From: Plasmopara viticola
Lineage: Eukaryota; Oomycota; Peronosporomycetes; Peronosporales; Peronosporaceae
DNA length: 64,000 nt
Reading direction: 5' to 3'
Assembly (NCBI GenBank): GCA_001695595.3
Contig: MBPM02000014.1
Span: forward strand, 372,001 to 436,000
In this document: positions 45,970-59,477 of the stretch, one piece after another
Numbering within the stretch: the stretch's first letter is position 1
How the letters are laid out: each line of letters starts with the position of its first letter
Notes under the pieces: generated by a model
The model's database searches: none
Seen by the model: only the letters and a program-made list of their open reading frames with translations
What the model was told of the DNA's origin: nothing
Position numbers and translations under genes: made by a program

Positions 45970-47322
45970 CTAGTCCTTCCGGGAAGTCTTTGCTGTGATT
46001 GCCACGGTCTCCTTTGCCTGGTGGCCCACATGCACCGGGCAGAGCACATTACTCTTGTCGGCGTGGCGCTGACCATCTTTCAGCCCCCACAAATATTCAT
46101 GGATGCAAAATTCTCGCATGCAGCGACGAGCAGCACGCACTTTAGCGACAAGCCACGTAGATATGGAGTTTTCATTGGAGAGTGTAGATGGCTCCTGAGA
46201 CTGAAAGTTTTCTATTTCTCCAACAAATGCCTCATGCCACACTCTCAAGTCTTTCTTCTGTTCAATCGTATCCTTGTCCATCCACTTTTGACTGTGCAAC
46301 ACCATGCAACCCATAATAACTGGCAGGTACCACAGCGACGCCAAAAAGACCTTTTGCGCTGTTGCATTGCTGGGCTTTGCATAAAACTTGTGGGCCAAGT
46401 AAATGGCATACGCATTCACGACCGTGCCTTCTACAGCGAACATGTAGCTCGTGGCGTCCGTAAGTGCGGCTACGATGGGAATCGCACTCATGTAATATGA
46501 GTATCGCAGTGCCAACGCTGCGCTACGAGAGCCCGTTGGGTCATTGCAAGCCACCATCTTGTAGCCGCCGCGACCATAGTCCTTGCGTGAACGCCAGCTC
46601 AGCGCAAAGAAGTGAGGCATCTGCCAACAATACATCAAATAGGCGTGCAACGCAGCTTCAGGCGCCAATACTGTGCCCGTGGCTGCTGCCCAGCCCATAA
46701 CTGGCGGAATGGCTCCTACGATGGACCCCACCCATGTATTGAGCTCGCTCTTTGTCTTTAGAGGTGTGTAAACCAGTGAGTAGAGGCCGATATTAAACAC
46801 GCCCAACGACGCCACCACCGGGCTGCATCCGACTGCAAGGATGAGAGTGCTGGCTGTGGCTGTAGCTGCCCCAAAAGCCAATGCATGTGATTGCGAGACA
46901 CGTCCTGAAGGGAGTGGCCGGCGGTGTGTGCGCTGCATCTTAGCGTCGAGGTCTTTTTCCCAGCATTGATTAAAAGTATTGGCCGAGGCCGCGGCTAGCG
47001 ACGTTCCCAAAGTGGCCGCGGCGAAAGTGCTCCAGCAAATGGGCCCACCAGACATCAGAAAGCCCGCTCCTGTAGTCATAACTACCAATGAACTAAGACG
47101 CGCCTTACTCAACTGACTGCAAATCAAAAGGCGGTCCTTTAGCGTTACGTTGGCTGTGTCGAGGTCTGTGGCAGCCGCTACATTAGCGCCAACCGCCTTA
47201 AATGTCGAGTGAGTTGACAGCAATCGCACCATGCTTGATGACATATGGATGGAAAATGGACGTTTATACGAAGCGGCCAGCGAGACGGCACGCGCGCGCG
47301 GAGCGGTGGCATGCGTGAGCAT
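45970..47322 (-). CDS. COX10: COX10, protoheme IX farnesyltransferase (heme O synthase)
   Basis: Single exon, 450 aa. A UbiA-family prenyltransferase that adds farnesyl to heme B to make heme O, the precursor of heme A for cytochrome c oxidase. It acts in the mitochondrial inner membrane. The N-terminus (MLTHATAPRARAVSLAASYKR ...) is basic and Ser/Ala-rich, consistent with a mitochondrial presequence. The first Asp-rich prenyl-diphosphate motif is FNQCWEKDLDAKM with RTHRRPLPSG (about residues 112-140). The second conserved region is YTPLKTKSELNTWVG with GAIPPVMGW. Multiple hydrophobic helices follow. The C-terminal tail after about residue 345 is soluble, with a CPVHVGH end of unknown role. 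The ATG at 47322 is the first of several; an internal ATG near residue 27 could also serve. Convergent with CIAO3. Confidence 0.93.
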   Translation of the reverse strand: MLTHATAPRARAVSLAASYKRPFSIHMSSSMVRLLSTHSTFKAVGANVAAATDLDTANVTLKDRLLICSQLSKARLSSLVVMTTGAGFLMSGGPICWSTFAAATLGTSLAAASANTFNQCWEKDLDAKMQRTHRRPLPSGRVSQSHALAFGAATATASTLILAVGCSPVVASLGVFNIGLYSLVYTPLKTKSELNTWVGSIVGAIPPVMGWAAATGTVLAPEAALHAYLMYCWQMPHFFALSWRSRKDYGRGGYKMVACNDPTGSRSAALALRYSYYMSAIPIVAALTDATSYMFAVEGTVVNAYAIYLAHKFYAKPSNATAQKVFLASLWYLPVIMGCMVLHSQKWMDKDTIEQKKDLRVWHEAFVGEIENFQSQEPSTLSNENSISTWLVAKVRAARRCMREFCIHEYLWGLKDGQRHADKSNVLCPVHVGHQAKETVAITAKTSRKD

Positions 47323-48761
47323 GCTTAAAGCTTTTGATCTCGTTCGTTGTGTTCATCACACCATTTGAAAAGCATATCACAGTAGTGTAACACACACCGG
47401 GTTCAACGCTACATCAATGAGACCTTTCCTTTGTGGCTCTCTTTCGCCATTGTGACGTGGGCTCTTTCTTTGAGAGTCAAACAACAGCAAAGCCATCTAC
47501 CATACAGATCGAGTGCCTACCTTGTACTTCGTCATAGTTTGAAATTGACAACATTTATAAAGCACGATCCAAATCTACGGTGTCCGAATGCCAATGTAAG
47601 CAAGCTATTTCGTCAAATAACGACTAAGTACATTGTTCGGTACACTCGCATCACATGTGCGCGGTAACCCTTTGCTCAAAGTGAGCGAAATATCCGGGCT
47701 CCATGTTTAAGTGCGTCCCGCCAACCTTGGTATCAGACGGTGCAAAGAATTAGCGATGATTAACAAATGCTTAGCGTGAGGTTCGTGTAGCTTTATTTGC
47801 CAGATTGCTACTTCCGCAATGGAAATTGACGTGCTTTTTTGGCGACTCAATAGCGCGTAGGCTGTATGACAGCGCAGCAAACTGGAAGTATAATACTCAC
47901 ACACGCAAGAATCTTCTGTAAAATGTGTGAGTACAAAACACTCGATATCATACTCTTTATCGGACACTTCGCGGTAACTTTAGTAGGACGATGTGCGAGT
48001 GGAGAAACCCGTTAATATGGGTCCGCTTGGCTGAAGACTCGAGGTTGACTGTCAGAAGTATGCTGTCCTGGAACCTATGGTCCAAATGCCTTAAAAGCTA
48101 CTTCAGCAGCGGTCACCACAGATCTCGGTAAAATCTGTGTGGGGCCTCAGTACCTCCAAACCTAGAGCGGGAGCCATGAAACACCGAGGTGACGATATTT
48201 CCGCCTGTTTACAAGACACACGCCTTTTATTCGAATGAAAAAGTCGCGTAAGAACGATTCCCACGTAATGGTGGCACTCATCTTATTACTCGAGGAAAGA
48301 AACAGAAATACGATCTTTCAGCATCATGTGATGCACTGTGGATTTTTTGCTATGACGTCCTGGTACGTGCAATCCAGGAGCCGGTAAACTATAACGCCGA
48401 CGACCTCTACATTCTTCGCCGGGAAATGCACTGAGTGTCGCTATTTAAAAACTTAGACTTTGGCCAGTTCTTGATCCTCGAGCGCGTAGGTGCATCGTTC
48501 CGCAAACAAGTCGCATAACTTGTATCTCTTGAGAAAGCGGTCGTGAGACGTTATGTGGAAAATCAATGCTTAGCCCAGTTGTCAGGTCGACCTCCTGTGC
48601 ATGTGTCTGCGCATTAGTTGGCCCCGATGCTTCTGCGCTCAGCTGTCCCAGTATTTGTAAGGCTCAAATTAGCCCACACAAAACACCAAGTCTGTCTGTT
48701 TTCCAAACATTTAGCGTCTACTCTAATTTTTTTTGGCTATGAATTTAAATGGTCCGATATA
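47323..48761. other. Upstream region of COX10 and decayed repeats
   Basis: Contains the COX10 promoter on its left (no clear Inr) and repeat copy B on its right (48271-48725). No other gene is supported. Confidence 0.45.
48271..48725 (+). repeat. Decayed dispersed repeat, copy B (partner at 14.0 kb)
   Basis: Better preserved than copy A. One frame reads CDALWIFCYDVLVRAIQ, then NYNADDLYILRREMH, then FGQFLILERVGASFRKQVA and GRPPVHVSA with three visible stops. The coding family was not recognised. The order of blocks is the same as in 13966-14420. Confidence 0.5.
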
Positions 48762-49103
48762 GTGTGGGCTTCAGGGAAAAGGTTGGGGTGACGCCCTCCT
48801 TCCAAGCGCGGGGTCTAAATGCTCGCGCGCTTCGGGCAGGTGCTCTCGGGCATCTGCAGGTCTCTAACGAGTCTCACCCTCGACGCGACGAAACTCCAGC
48901 ACCAGAGCGCCACCTGGGCTCTTACCAAGTGAGAGATAAACAAGATAGTGGAAGACCCTCACGACCTCGGTGCTGGCTGCACTGCCCGCCGAACGAGAAT
49001 CGACGTATGCGGACACCACTCTATGCCGTGGACTAGCCAGACTAAGCCTAACACGTGCATGACTTGGCAACGCGATAACGTAATACAATACAATGGTGTG
49101 GGC
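48762..49103 (+). mobile_element. Short LINE-derived element, copy 3, with target-site duplication
   Basis: The element is 48770-49095 (326 bp) with an 8-bp duplication GTGTGGGC (48762-48769, 49096-49103). It has the same structure as copies 1 and 2, with the internal block GGGCTCTTACCAAGT and tail (AATAC)n. Its body differs at several positions from copies 1 and 2. Confidence 0.9.
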
Positions 49104-52100
49104 GATGTATAAGTCTTTGAGACAGCATATGTAGGAAAGATTTCTAGCATGAATTAATACCAAATCTCCGAAATTAAATTTGTCGGGTTATCTATTTTCT
49201 TTAAAGAGACTATATTTTTTCTAAAAATCCTGACTTGTAGCCCTTTCATCGCGCACGTGTCTCAAGACACTATGTCGCTTTGGTTTCAGCGTCGATTGTC
49301 TTGCTCTCTCGCATTCTGTTAACACCAGATTAAGCCTTAATACGAATGAAAGGACATCAGTCCTTCGGCAATGTCGAAGACTTTACACCTAAGGTTGCCG
49401 AACCTTAGTGCAAAGATCTCATTTCTGCCCGGAGGCAAACGGTGCCATTGGTACGTTAATGTTCGTATTTGATATCAGCAGTTAAGCAGCCTCCTACTAA
49501 AAGTAGAGCATCGAGCGTTATTGCTCGACGCCCTGGAGTCGGCAAGGACCGTTCCTGGCTTGACAGATCTTCACAGCTACACCAACAACCAACGGGTTAA
49601 GACACGATCTATTTAAAGTGCACAAACTTATTGCGGTGAGTTGTATCGTCCACTTGAGGCTCGACTGAGCCTTGTTTATCCTCCCTAAGCTGCTTCGCAC
49701 CCACTAGATGTCACCGTTCCTTTTACGCGTACCACATGACTACACTACCTATCCGTGAGATGTATTCTTAGCTTCGGCACTTGACGCAGAGTAATACCAG
49801 GAGACCACAGACGAAGCATTAATATATGAAAGAACGCTGGACAATAGAATAATGGTTTACCTCTTCTCCGTCGATTTAATCTACCGCCCGATAGAGCTTA
49901 ACTCGGTGGTCTTTTTATACCTTAGTCGCCATAAGCTCGCCACTTGGGCCGTGAAATGCAGTCTTTACGCAAAGAACGGCGATTACATCCTTCTCTATTG
50001 GTCGTTTTATCCAGTAAAATCCGGAACTTCTGGCCAGAGTCCACCCAATCATTTTTGACAACACACGTTGTGTACATTTAGGTGCAAGAATGACTTGCGT
50101 TAGCTCATTTTAGGTACAGAATGTCGTGTCCACTATAGTGTTCCATGTAAGTGCCGTTTTGCGCGCTCTTCCAGCGAACTTCTAGATGCCTTTTGCCACT
50201 TTATTCTGCTTCAAAATAGCATTTTGGCCTCTTTTTCAGGAAAAGACTTTACACTTTCTTCCCCATAAAGATCTTAACCATGAGCAGAAAAGGTTGGGGC
50301 AAAATATCCGCCATAGACGTCGGCACTATTGTTACAGACGGCCCCGCCGTCTTCGACTGATGATGCTTAAACAGAGCAATCTCTAGCCAAGCAAACCCCT
50401 CCTGACGCAAATTGATTGCACATGGGCTTTGTGCAGTTAAATGCTACATTACTTCCTCCGCAGACTAAACAAGACTGCCAACTCGATCTGTCCATCTCAA
50501 ATACAAAGGATCAATCTTGGATATTCAGCTTCAGATTGACTAGAGGTACTAACGCCCCACTTCACTAATATAAGCGGTAGCAAGACGGGAAGAATATACA
50601 TAACATGGCTCTGCTTGATGGTCGGCGCTCCATAAAGTAGAGGTTTGTATACAGATCAAGCATTTGACGAATCCAATCTCAACAAAGTAAGAGAGCATTT
50701 ATTTCTATCCATCTGCCACTGTGCCCAATCGCGTACCGCTAAGATACCTTTCTATCCGTTTCAAGACTGGCTTTACGGTCGGCTTACCTTGCGATCCGCT
50801 AACAAAGAGGCTATTTGTAATCAAGCAGTTTTACAATCTCACAGCATACAGCAGCCTGATGGATTCGTTGTTGTAGTACTTCAATCAATTTAAAGTCGGA
50901 ATCCTTTCTCCTACTCAATATATACTTAATACGAGGATAAGGACGCGATGTAAAGGACATGCGTATTGCTAATATCCAATGCCTGACTATGACTGAAAGA
51001 TAGATTGTTCCGTTGAAAAGAGAGAAGCTTGAAAAAGAAACGATTCTCCCTGTACTAAGTATGGCATTGCAAGCTTAGCGAGATTTGCGGTGAGCTGGAA
51101 GTATGTAAGGGCTGTCTAAAAAGCAATTGTCTCGGATATGATAGCGATTAACAAGTATCGCAACCTTAGCTCGTTAGAAAATTGGCGAAAATTGTAATCA
51201 TGACTAAAATAAAAATAGTGTTCGCCGATACGAACGTTAGAGTTTCAAGTAGAACTACCGGAGTGAAGCGTCCAAAGCGCCAATTAAAAAGAACTTTGAA
51301 ATTGCTGTACAGCTGCAGAAGCAAAACTACCAGTCTGCGCAGCGACTGGAAGAAGAATGGCGTATTTAGCGTTTTTAACAGATGCGGATAGCTGTAGGTC
51401 AAATGCGGCATTAAGCTGAAGCGATGGCCTTCCGGTACTTGCGCGCTGGCAAAACCAATGCGCATAATGATCGTTGTAGCTGATCTTTTTAACTGGCTTA
51501 GAGATGATAGCCTGAAAGCTCTCTCGATGGACAATAAAAACGTTTAGACGAGACGTAGTGAAAGGCTGGATCTATTAGGCTCAAGCGCATTTTCAACAAC
51601 ACGGCCAGAGAACAAACACCAAAAACTACAGATTAAACTGACCGCAGAAGTATCCATCACCGAACATTCATTACCACTAGAAAGTGCAGTACTCATTAGC
51701 GTCGTTCTACTGAAATATCAATATCAATAGCTGAAGTACCCTGTTTTTCATGGCAACGCAAACGAATTTGTGGGTCAGCCATGAGATCAGTCTACTCGAA
51801 AACCGGATGTGAATCAGTAAGCCTAATATTTAGCATGTAAATCCATGTACCCATAGGATAGCCAGCTGTACTTCGAATTCTCACTACATTCAGCTTATTT
51901 CAATTTTACAAATCAACCTAAATACGCGCTGAATACCGGATGGTTATAACATGGTGGAGCCAGGCTTACCGCGTTCGGTTAGAATGGCGGACAGCATTAG
52001 CAACGTGATAATGTTGAGATATTCAAGAGCTCAAGTCGCTTTTTATGCAGTCACTAAAGAATGGACGTCAGTGGATGAGCAATCTTGTTCCGATATCTCC

Positions 52101-55100
52101 AAGCAGGTCAAGTTCGGCGGTACCCCACTTTGGGTTCATCTGCTGATTTATCTGCCGTGAAACATGCGAGCTGTTCTTCAGGCTCGCGATATGAGTATGA
52201 CTGGAAGTCAAATTTACACCACCTTGTGCACGTACAAGGTTAGTGTTACGGGTGAAAAAAAAATTAATTGAGTACGCCCCGCGCCCCGAAAGCATTGTTT
52301 TTGATAAAGTCGATCGAATATGTAGTCAAAGTCGGCTTGTAATCACCCGATAAAATCCTTGAGTAAGATATTTTCGACATGTAAAGCGAATGTACTACTT
52401 TTTTCTACTGGAGCCGTGGCTACCTAGGATTCCCGGATGCTTTTGTTATTTGCAAATACTTTCCTGTGCGGGTGGTCTACGGACCCTTCAGCCCGTTTAA
52501 ATCAGATCCTATTGGCAGATACAGATTTTTTCAGTCGTGGATAACGAAGCCGCTTACTATTTAAAGTGGCCCATCATGGACAATTTCACAGCTTTGGCTT
52601 GCGACTATTTGAACCTTTAGTCGATTTAGTTGATCATGACAAACAGTATACATTTCATCGTAATGAATTTAAAAATTGTGGTAGCAACGACAGCTTTTCT
52701 ACAAGTCGTATACGCTATCATAGGGGTCGTGTACAAAAGTAGGCACTCCGCCTCACCTATCCATATGGGTCCTAGTCACAGTTAAATTGACCCTGGCAGG
52801 TAGCAATAAAGGAAGAAGTGAATCGAGCGGCGTCTACCGGCTAATGATTTATGTAAACTTGTTAAGACCCCTAATATGACTGCTACAAAGCCCGTTGCTT
52901 TACTTAGAGCGCTCGCAGCCATCATGTCCTGGGCGAAAGCAGAGCTTAAAATAGTGCGTGTTCACTGTCGAGCAGATCCTGGGCCTATCCAGCTGGAGTG
53001 GACAGCCAATGTATGGAAAAATAATTGTTGATGCGTGCAAAGCTTTTTTACACGATTTGGGGGGATGATAAAATAGCATCACAACGGCATAAAATGACAA
53101 ATCTATAGGATGGTGTTATGCGTTTGTCGCTTGGGTTAGTGAAGAATAGACAGAAGACCGTTGTAATGGAGCAGCTAACAAAATAGACAGCCGATGACCT
53201 TAAAAAATATGATGTCGAAGACTGAGATATACCCTTTTGCCCATTAGTAAATTGGATCGAAATAAGCAATTGTTCGGATGTTTGGCATTATTGCTAGATC
53301 TTTTGAAAAAGGCTATTCAAAGATGTGGTCAAAATAACTATGAAAGTTTTGTGGAATGATGAGTTTAATAATCGAATTGGAACGGATAGGTTGGTGACCC
53401 AATGTACGTGCATGACTCCAGAATTACAAGAGCACATTTACAGGGTATGATACGATTGGTTATGCGAGCTCAAATCGGCTACATAATCCAATTTTATTAT
53501 ATCAGATCCATAATGAGGCAGACATGGCTAGAACTCGACATTTCCTAAAGCGATCGAAATTAAATATCTTAGGTGCGACCAGGAAATGTGCTAATCCATC
53601 GATCGTATCAAGCTCGTAACACTGCGAACAAACTGATGATCTGCTCCATTACTCGTCGATCTGAAAAGATCAGCTCGAGTCGATGTCCACAACGCCAAAG
53701 GTATTAAATTTTAGATGGGCAGACTATGCTTCACTAAGGGCAAAAATCTTTTTTTTAAGCCATTATCCCGGCACAGGCACTGAGCTATTGAAAGAATGTG
53801 GTCAAAAACAACATAAAGTGATTTAAAGGTTACAGTACACTTGACGTGCGAAAGAATAACATACCCTTAACCACGGATAAGGGAGAAAGGACTACCCACT
53901 CCTCCGACAAGTATAGATAGTTACATCTTTAGGGCTCTCAAGCACGTCTGCGACTATTAGACTTACGGTAATCGAATTTGTTAAGGCTACATAGGACAAA
54001 CGTATAGACACCTCAATATCATTTCAAGTCATACAGAGCATAGAAAACCAGACGTAGAAAAATACATTGTTACTCAAGGGTGTTTTTGAGTGCATGCGCA
54101 CAAATTGGATTTCACCAATGCAGATAAGAGCATATTTGACAAAAAAAATCTTACTAGCGTATTCTACCGAGAAGGATGGCCTCCAGGCCGATTAAGCTAA
54201 GGTCAAATTCCGTGTAGATTGGCCAGTTCCTTTAAGCCAGATATATTTCGGTCAGAAGATGACGTATGATCAAATAAACAACTACCTATATTGCTTAAAT
54301 AGGTCTGCACATACGTGCGCACGTACGAAGTGTGCCATCGGGTAGAGCCCTGGCCGAATATGGCTGCACCATTGACTATCTCGCCGGTGCCCTTGCGCCA
54401 TTGGTAAGCCATTAATGAGGGATTTGGGGTCGGTCAATTGAAGTACTGCGGTCTTTGTTAACCGTTATGTAGTTTGACCGCATACGTCCATCAATGGAGA
54501 ATCTATTAGTTATTTTTTTATCAACACCACATACCTTGATATTGTCGGCATTACCGTTTGCAGCAATCACATTAAGCGCAACGCACTGGGATTCCCGCTT
54601 TTAATTATTAGCATACGTGTCAGATCATGGCTATTGAGTTACAATTGTTTAAAGGGATAAAACCATCATTTAATACATTGATGTCCAACTGAACAAACGT
54701 TTGAGGGTTTTAAAGCAAGCTTACATTTATTTTATGATAACACTTGTCGGCATCTACATATCGATCCGTTGTTGCTCTAAAAATTTATTTGAGCGTGCGT
54801 CTCTACCCTTCGTTTTCGCTCAATGCGTAAATATTTTTTTGGGGTGTTGTGTTTGGAGAACTTTAATTGATTTGTTAAAGCAATTTAACCAATAATCATC
54901 ACTAGCGGCAGAAACTTTTTTACGTAGGGTCAAGGTGGGCTGACCGGCTCCAATCAAGCAGTGGCTTTGCGAGACCGCCGCTATCCTTGTAATTTGTTTT
55001 GATCGTCACTCCAAAGTCACCATCTGTTTTCATTTTGTTGTCGTCAAAATCCACGAATATAGCGTACCTTAGCGACATAATTGGAGACTGATCAGCGAAA

Positions 55101-55798
55101 AAAAATTGCACCAGGACTCTCATCTGCGGATAGTGATGGAGCCACACCAAAGCCCACAATATAAAATAAAGAGGCAATCGCATACGGAAGAGCCTGTGAC
55201 CGATTCGCTTGGCATAGCTCCAAACAATGACACAAATATCACAGTTCGGTACAGTCGCAAAGGAAACATATTATATGAATTTATCCGATAACACTCTGCT
55301 TGCGCACGCGAACGTTGCTTTGAGAAATGGACCACGTATCAGTCGGATAGATTAGCGGGGTCAGCTGTTCTTGGTTTCTGTGAACATGTCCAGCCCAGGA
55401 CGCTACAGAAACTCTCTTCTAACATAGAGCTTATACGGCACTTTTGGTTCGAGAATTTGACTCAGCGAGTGTGCTTTAATTACTCACACCGCGAACGTGT
55501 CCTGTAGAGCCGCTAGATAGACCAAATCATGTGCGTAACTTACGATCAGTAATTTTCGAGCTAAAAATCTCAATTTGAAGCTACCTAAATACTAAATTCT
55601 ACACGCATACAAAAAAGGGGCGGAGACATCAAAAGACAGACGCATTATTTGACATGGTCCCTCCATTGTTTCTCACCGGTGTATCGCCCACGGCCAGTTT
55701 ATATGGAAGGATATGTAATACATGTAGAAGAGTGCACATCACGTCGTTATGACCACGCTGCCCATCCATTTTGGCGACAAATTTATCTGTTCTGTACT
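49104..55798. other. Gene-poor AT-rich stretch
   Basis: Nearly 6.7 kb with no recognisable gene, terminal repeat or RNA. The longest frame (minus, 51166-51534, 122 codons) lacks family similarity that I can see, and its plus strand also reads as a charged coil-like remnant. Confidence 0.45.
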
Positions 55799-58700
55799 CT
55801 ATCTCCCACTGTTGCCACCCGAAAGGCTCATGCGACTGATCTGGCCTAAGTACTCTGAGTACGAGTACGATCCACCGGGGAAACTAGCCCGGTCTTCTAC
55901 AAGCCTCCAGAAAAAGCGTCCTTCACTCGGATCGCCCTCCCGCATGATCACCACCTTTTGATAAGGCAGCCTTTCGGCACGAATACTTGACAGAACTGCG
56001 GCAACACGATTGCTTGTATCGTCGTGCGGTATTTGAAGCTTCAACTAGGCAGAAAGTTAGTACACAAAATCGCACTAATTAAATGGATATCGATTCTCAC
56101 CTGGTTGCAGTCTACGCCTTCCATCGAAGAAATGCCAAAGAGGCTCTCCAAAATCTCATGAGGAACCGAGCGACCCACCCACAAGTACAGAGTCAATGCG
56201 TCGTCCAAAAGAAACACTCCATCGCACTGCAATCGCTCGATCGAAAGGTTAATGACTGGTGGAAGCACAATATGACTGGTGCTGACATCTTCCACACTAT
56301 TTTCGCCTTCGTCCTTTGAGGCAGGCAGACCAGCTTCTGGCGGCATGTTGTGCAGAGCAAACATTCGCGGGTAAATAAACACTCGCGATAGCTCGACCGG
56401 CATGTTGTTAAGCTAGATCGAACGGCCAATACCAGTGAGCCAGTGTTCCAATTCCATCTGCTTAACTTAAATGTACCTCGTATTGCAGGAATGCACGTTC
56501 GTCCACACTCAAGTCGGTGCCGCCACGTAAGGCCGAATTTTTCAACAAAGACATCTTGACATCACATGATGGAAATTGCGTCAAATTTTAAATGGACTTA
56601 CACACCAATAATACCGACTTACGATGTACAGAGGCAAGAGTTGCAGTGAATCGGGGAGATGCAGCTGAAATCCAGATGCCTGCTTTGCCCCAAAAGCGCC
56701 AGAGCTGCGGTAGGCGCGCACAATGTCCACGCACTGAGTCTGTAAGTGCAAGCGGCCGCTGTCTAGCCCTGTCTTAAGCGCAACTTCTAGCGCGTTTTTG
56801 GCCATGATGTTACACAAAGCATCTTGATCAACTTGGTGGAATAGCTCCGCAAATACTAATAGAATGAAAACGAAAAAAAGGTTACGGATTGTACAAAGCA
56901 CAAACTCATGACACAGTGTGGCGGACGTACGCTTCGTAACAGGGATACAGACTGTGTGCACACGAATACGTCGTTCGCCACCCGAGTTTGTATACAGCAA
57001 ACCCGCCTGTACGGATATCGACGAAGAAGTCAATAAAGCGTCGCTGTGCGTAAGCTCCACAGCAAAGGTCGAATCTGCGTTGCAAGTTGGTAGCGCCAAA
57101 AGGTCTGGCCCTCGCAAAAAGAAGTTGCCGTAGAAATTTGCAAGTCGCATTCCTTTTGTGCAGCGCACACGCATCACAGCCTCCCATGCAGTCTCGCGAA
57201 CCAGGCAGTGTGCCAGTTCTTTGCTAAATTTTTCACCGTCGCGCTCAGCATTAAAAGCTGGGTAATAGTAAACTTGGCCGGCCGAGTACTTTGACAGCGA
57301 TCCTGTTTTCAATCAACGTTTCAGTTCGCATCATACCGAGTAACCGAATATTTATTGCAATAGACGTACCTAATGAAGCGATATCCGTGTACATGGAGGA
57401 AAAGAGGAATAAGTCGACGCTGACTTGCTGGCGGCAGAAATCAATGGCATTGGTCCGGTAAAAGCTGCAAAAAGCGATATGAGTGTGAGCGATACCATGA
57501 TGAAGATTGAGCTCTTAATTTGACGAAACGTACGTGTCTACGGCTTGCAGTAAAGTATGTTCCTTGTCCGTTCCGTAAAGACGAGGGTTGTCGCGATTTC
57601 GAAGCGCTCCGTGACCAGTCGAAGGCAGCGAATTCTGGAAAACGAGCATTTTGCCGCCAATCGATGCCTAAGAACACACGCAAAACATTAGTTACATACT
57701 AGCTTCTGCCAAAGCCAAGAGCTGGTACCATGAGTTTAAAAGCAACACGAATTGCAGGTCCAAGCGCAGTTTCAGCCGAGTGCGCATTTTGGTGAATAGC
57801 TGGTAGCGATTCAAGCAACATTTCAACAATCTCGCGCGAGTCGCTCAGATTCACAAGAAGCTCATCCGGAATAGGAATAAAGAGTTCGTCGAGATCAGCA
57901 ACCACCATCATCTGTGGTGCCTTCAAACTAGCCTATGGTCAAACACAATAGTCCCTTTAATTTATTACCCTTTGTCAAATAATTGAAAAGTCCCGCAGCA
58001 CAAGAACTAACCTTTAAATTGTAAAAGTGGATTGAATTGTCGTACGTAAGGAACCCCACACGCGTACGAGGAGCACCAAGAAGGTTATCAAGCTGTTGCC
58101 GGATCGTATCGACTGCAATTTGAACAGAGCCAGACGCCAAGGCAGTAGCTGAGACATCAATGACAAACACGTAGCAAGGCGGTTGAGGTGGACGCATCAT
58201 GTACTCTGAAGGCGCAATAATCTCAACGCTGCCAGAATTGAGTTCTGGTCGCTCACTGCAGTCCTGGCGCCTCTGATTGGAATCCAAGTGGCAAAAATAC
58301 GAGCTAGCAACATCATTGGACACGCCACAAAGATTGCATCGCCAACGACGGCCATTATCCACCCACTGCACGAACGGATTCATATAAGTGCGGCAATGAC
58401 GGCAACGCACGACACCAGAAGGACCATAGTTCACGACACCTAATTCATTTCCATCATCAGGCGGTGCCAACGGACGAATGATTAGTCCATAAGTAAGTTT
58501 TGACTTGTTGGCGTGGTCAAGCGAGTGCGGCAATACATTGACCGTCAATCGCATGTAGCGCGGGTCGCACTGCGCTGCCATCATTTCCTCAGTAATAGGC
58601 GAAGACTGTTGCACTTGATGCTTCTGAAATCCTGGCTGCCCACCGTATCCATCTGATTGCAGATCCAAATACATTAAGCGTTATCTACATCTATTCGAAA

Positions 58701-59477
58701 TATTTTCGCATGTGACGCACCATTCATTGTATTGGGCTGCTGAAAGTTGCCGCTTGGCAGTTTGTTATAACCTGTGGATTGCTGTTGTTGGGGAGTCATC
58801 ATCCTTGATTGTTGCTGGTGGTTCATCAATGGCTGTTGGTTCTCCATATGAGCACCTAGAGGTGCCATGCCTACGCCCATTGGCGGCGGTAACGATCCGC
58901 CTACTGGTAGAGGACCTCTTGGCAGCCCGGGTGTATCCGGGCCGGGAGGTGCGTTGTTAATACCCATGTTGGAAAACTGCTGGGTGAGTCCGTGGGGGGG
59001 ACCCTGAGCCATGGCTCCAGCTCCGGGTGGAGGTGGGCCAAGCGTGCCTTGGCTCATGGAAGGCGCCATGCCCGCGGATGGTCCATGCATCATACGTGGC
59101 TGTTGTGAAAATGCTGAATTTCCGATACCCGGGCCGCCGCTCATGGGTGCCGGATGCCTGCCAAATTGGTGTGGAGCCGAGGGCTGGCTAGATGGACCGG
59201 ACGGTAAACTGCGGTTTGGCACGAAGCCACGCGGGCCACTGCCCAATTGGTGCTGTGGAGGCGGTGCGTTTAAATTACCTACAGAGGGCGGGCCGCTGTT
59301 GCTATTGCGTGCAAAGGCTGGACCGCCACTGCCGGAGAGCGGTGCATTCACTTGTGCCGGATTGAAAGGACGAAATGATGCAGCGTGTGGAGGCTGTGCC
59401 TGTGGTGGCTGTTGCTGCTGCTGCTGCACATTGCGCTGTGGTGGACCACCGTACGGTTGGTACGGAGGGTTGTTCAT
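55799..59477 (-). CDS. SEC24: SEC24, COPII coat cargo adaptor
   Basis: Ten exons and nine short GT-AG introns (56-79 bp), about 1023 aa: 59477-58721, 58652-58012, 57932-57729, 57667-57534, 57464-57370, 57302-56931, 56855-56623, 56554-56477, 56412-56101, 56044-55799. All phases agree. A Pro/Gln/Gly-rich N-terminus (about 1-250) leads to the Sec23/24 zinc finger (CRHC ... CNLC, about residues 333-360). The vWA-like trunk follows (VFVIDVSATALASGS; PQMMVVADLDELFIP across an intron), then the beta-sandwich, the helical domain (DQDALCNIMAKNAL) and a C-terminal gelsolin-like domain (FLLDDALTLYLWVG ... MREGDPSEGRFFWRLVED). It binds cargo signals and Sec23 at ER exit sites. The start is MNNPPYQPYGG at 59477; an upstream in-frame ATG at 59546 is less likely. 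Confidence 0.95.

Noticed and set aside
45898..46500. 200-codon plus-strand ORF opposite COX10
   Set aside because: Antisense shadow of COX10; it contains no domain and the codon pattern follows the real gene on the other strand.
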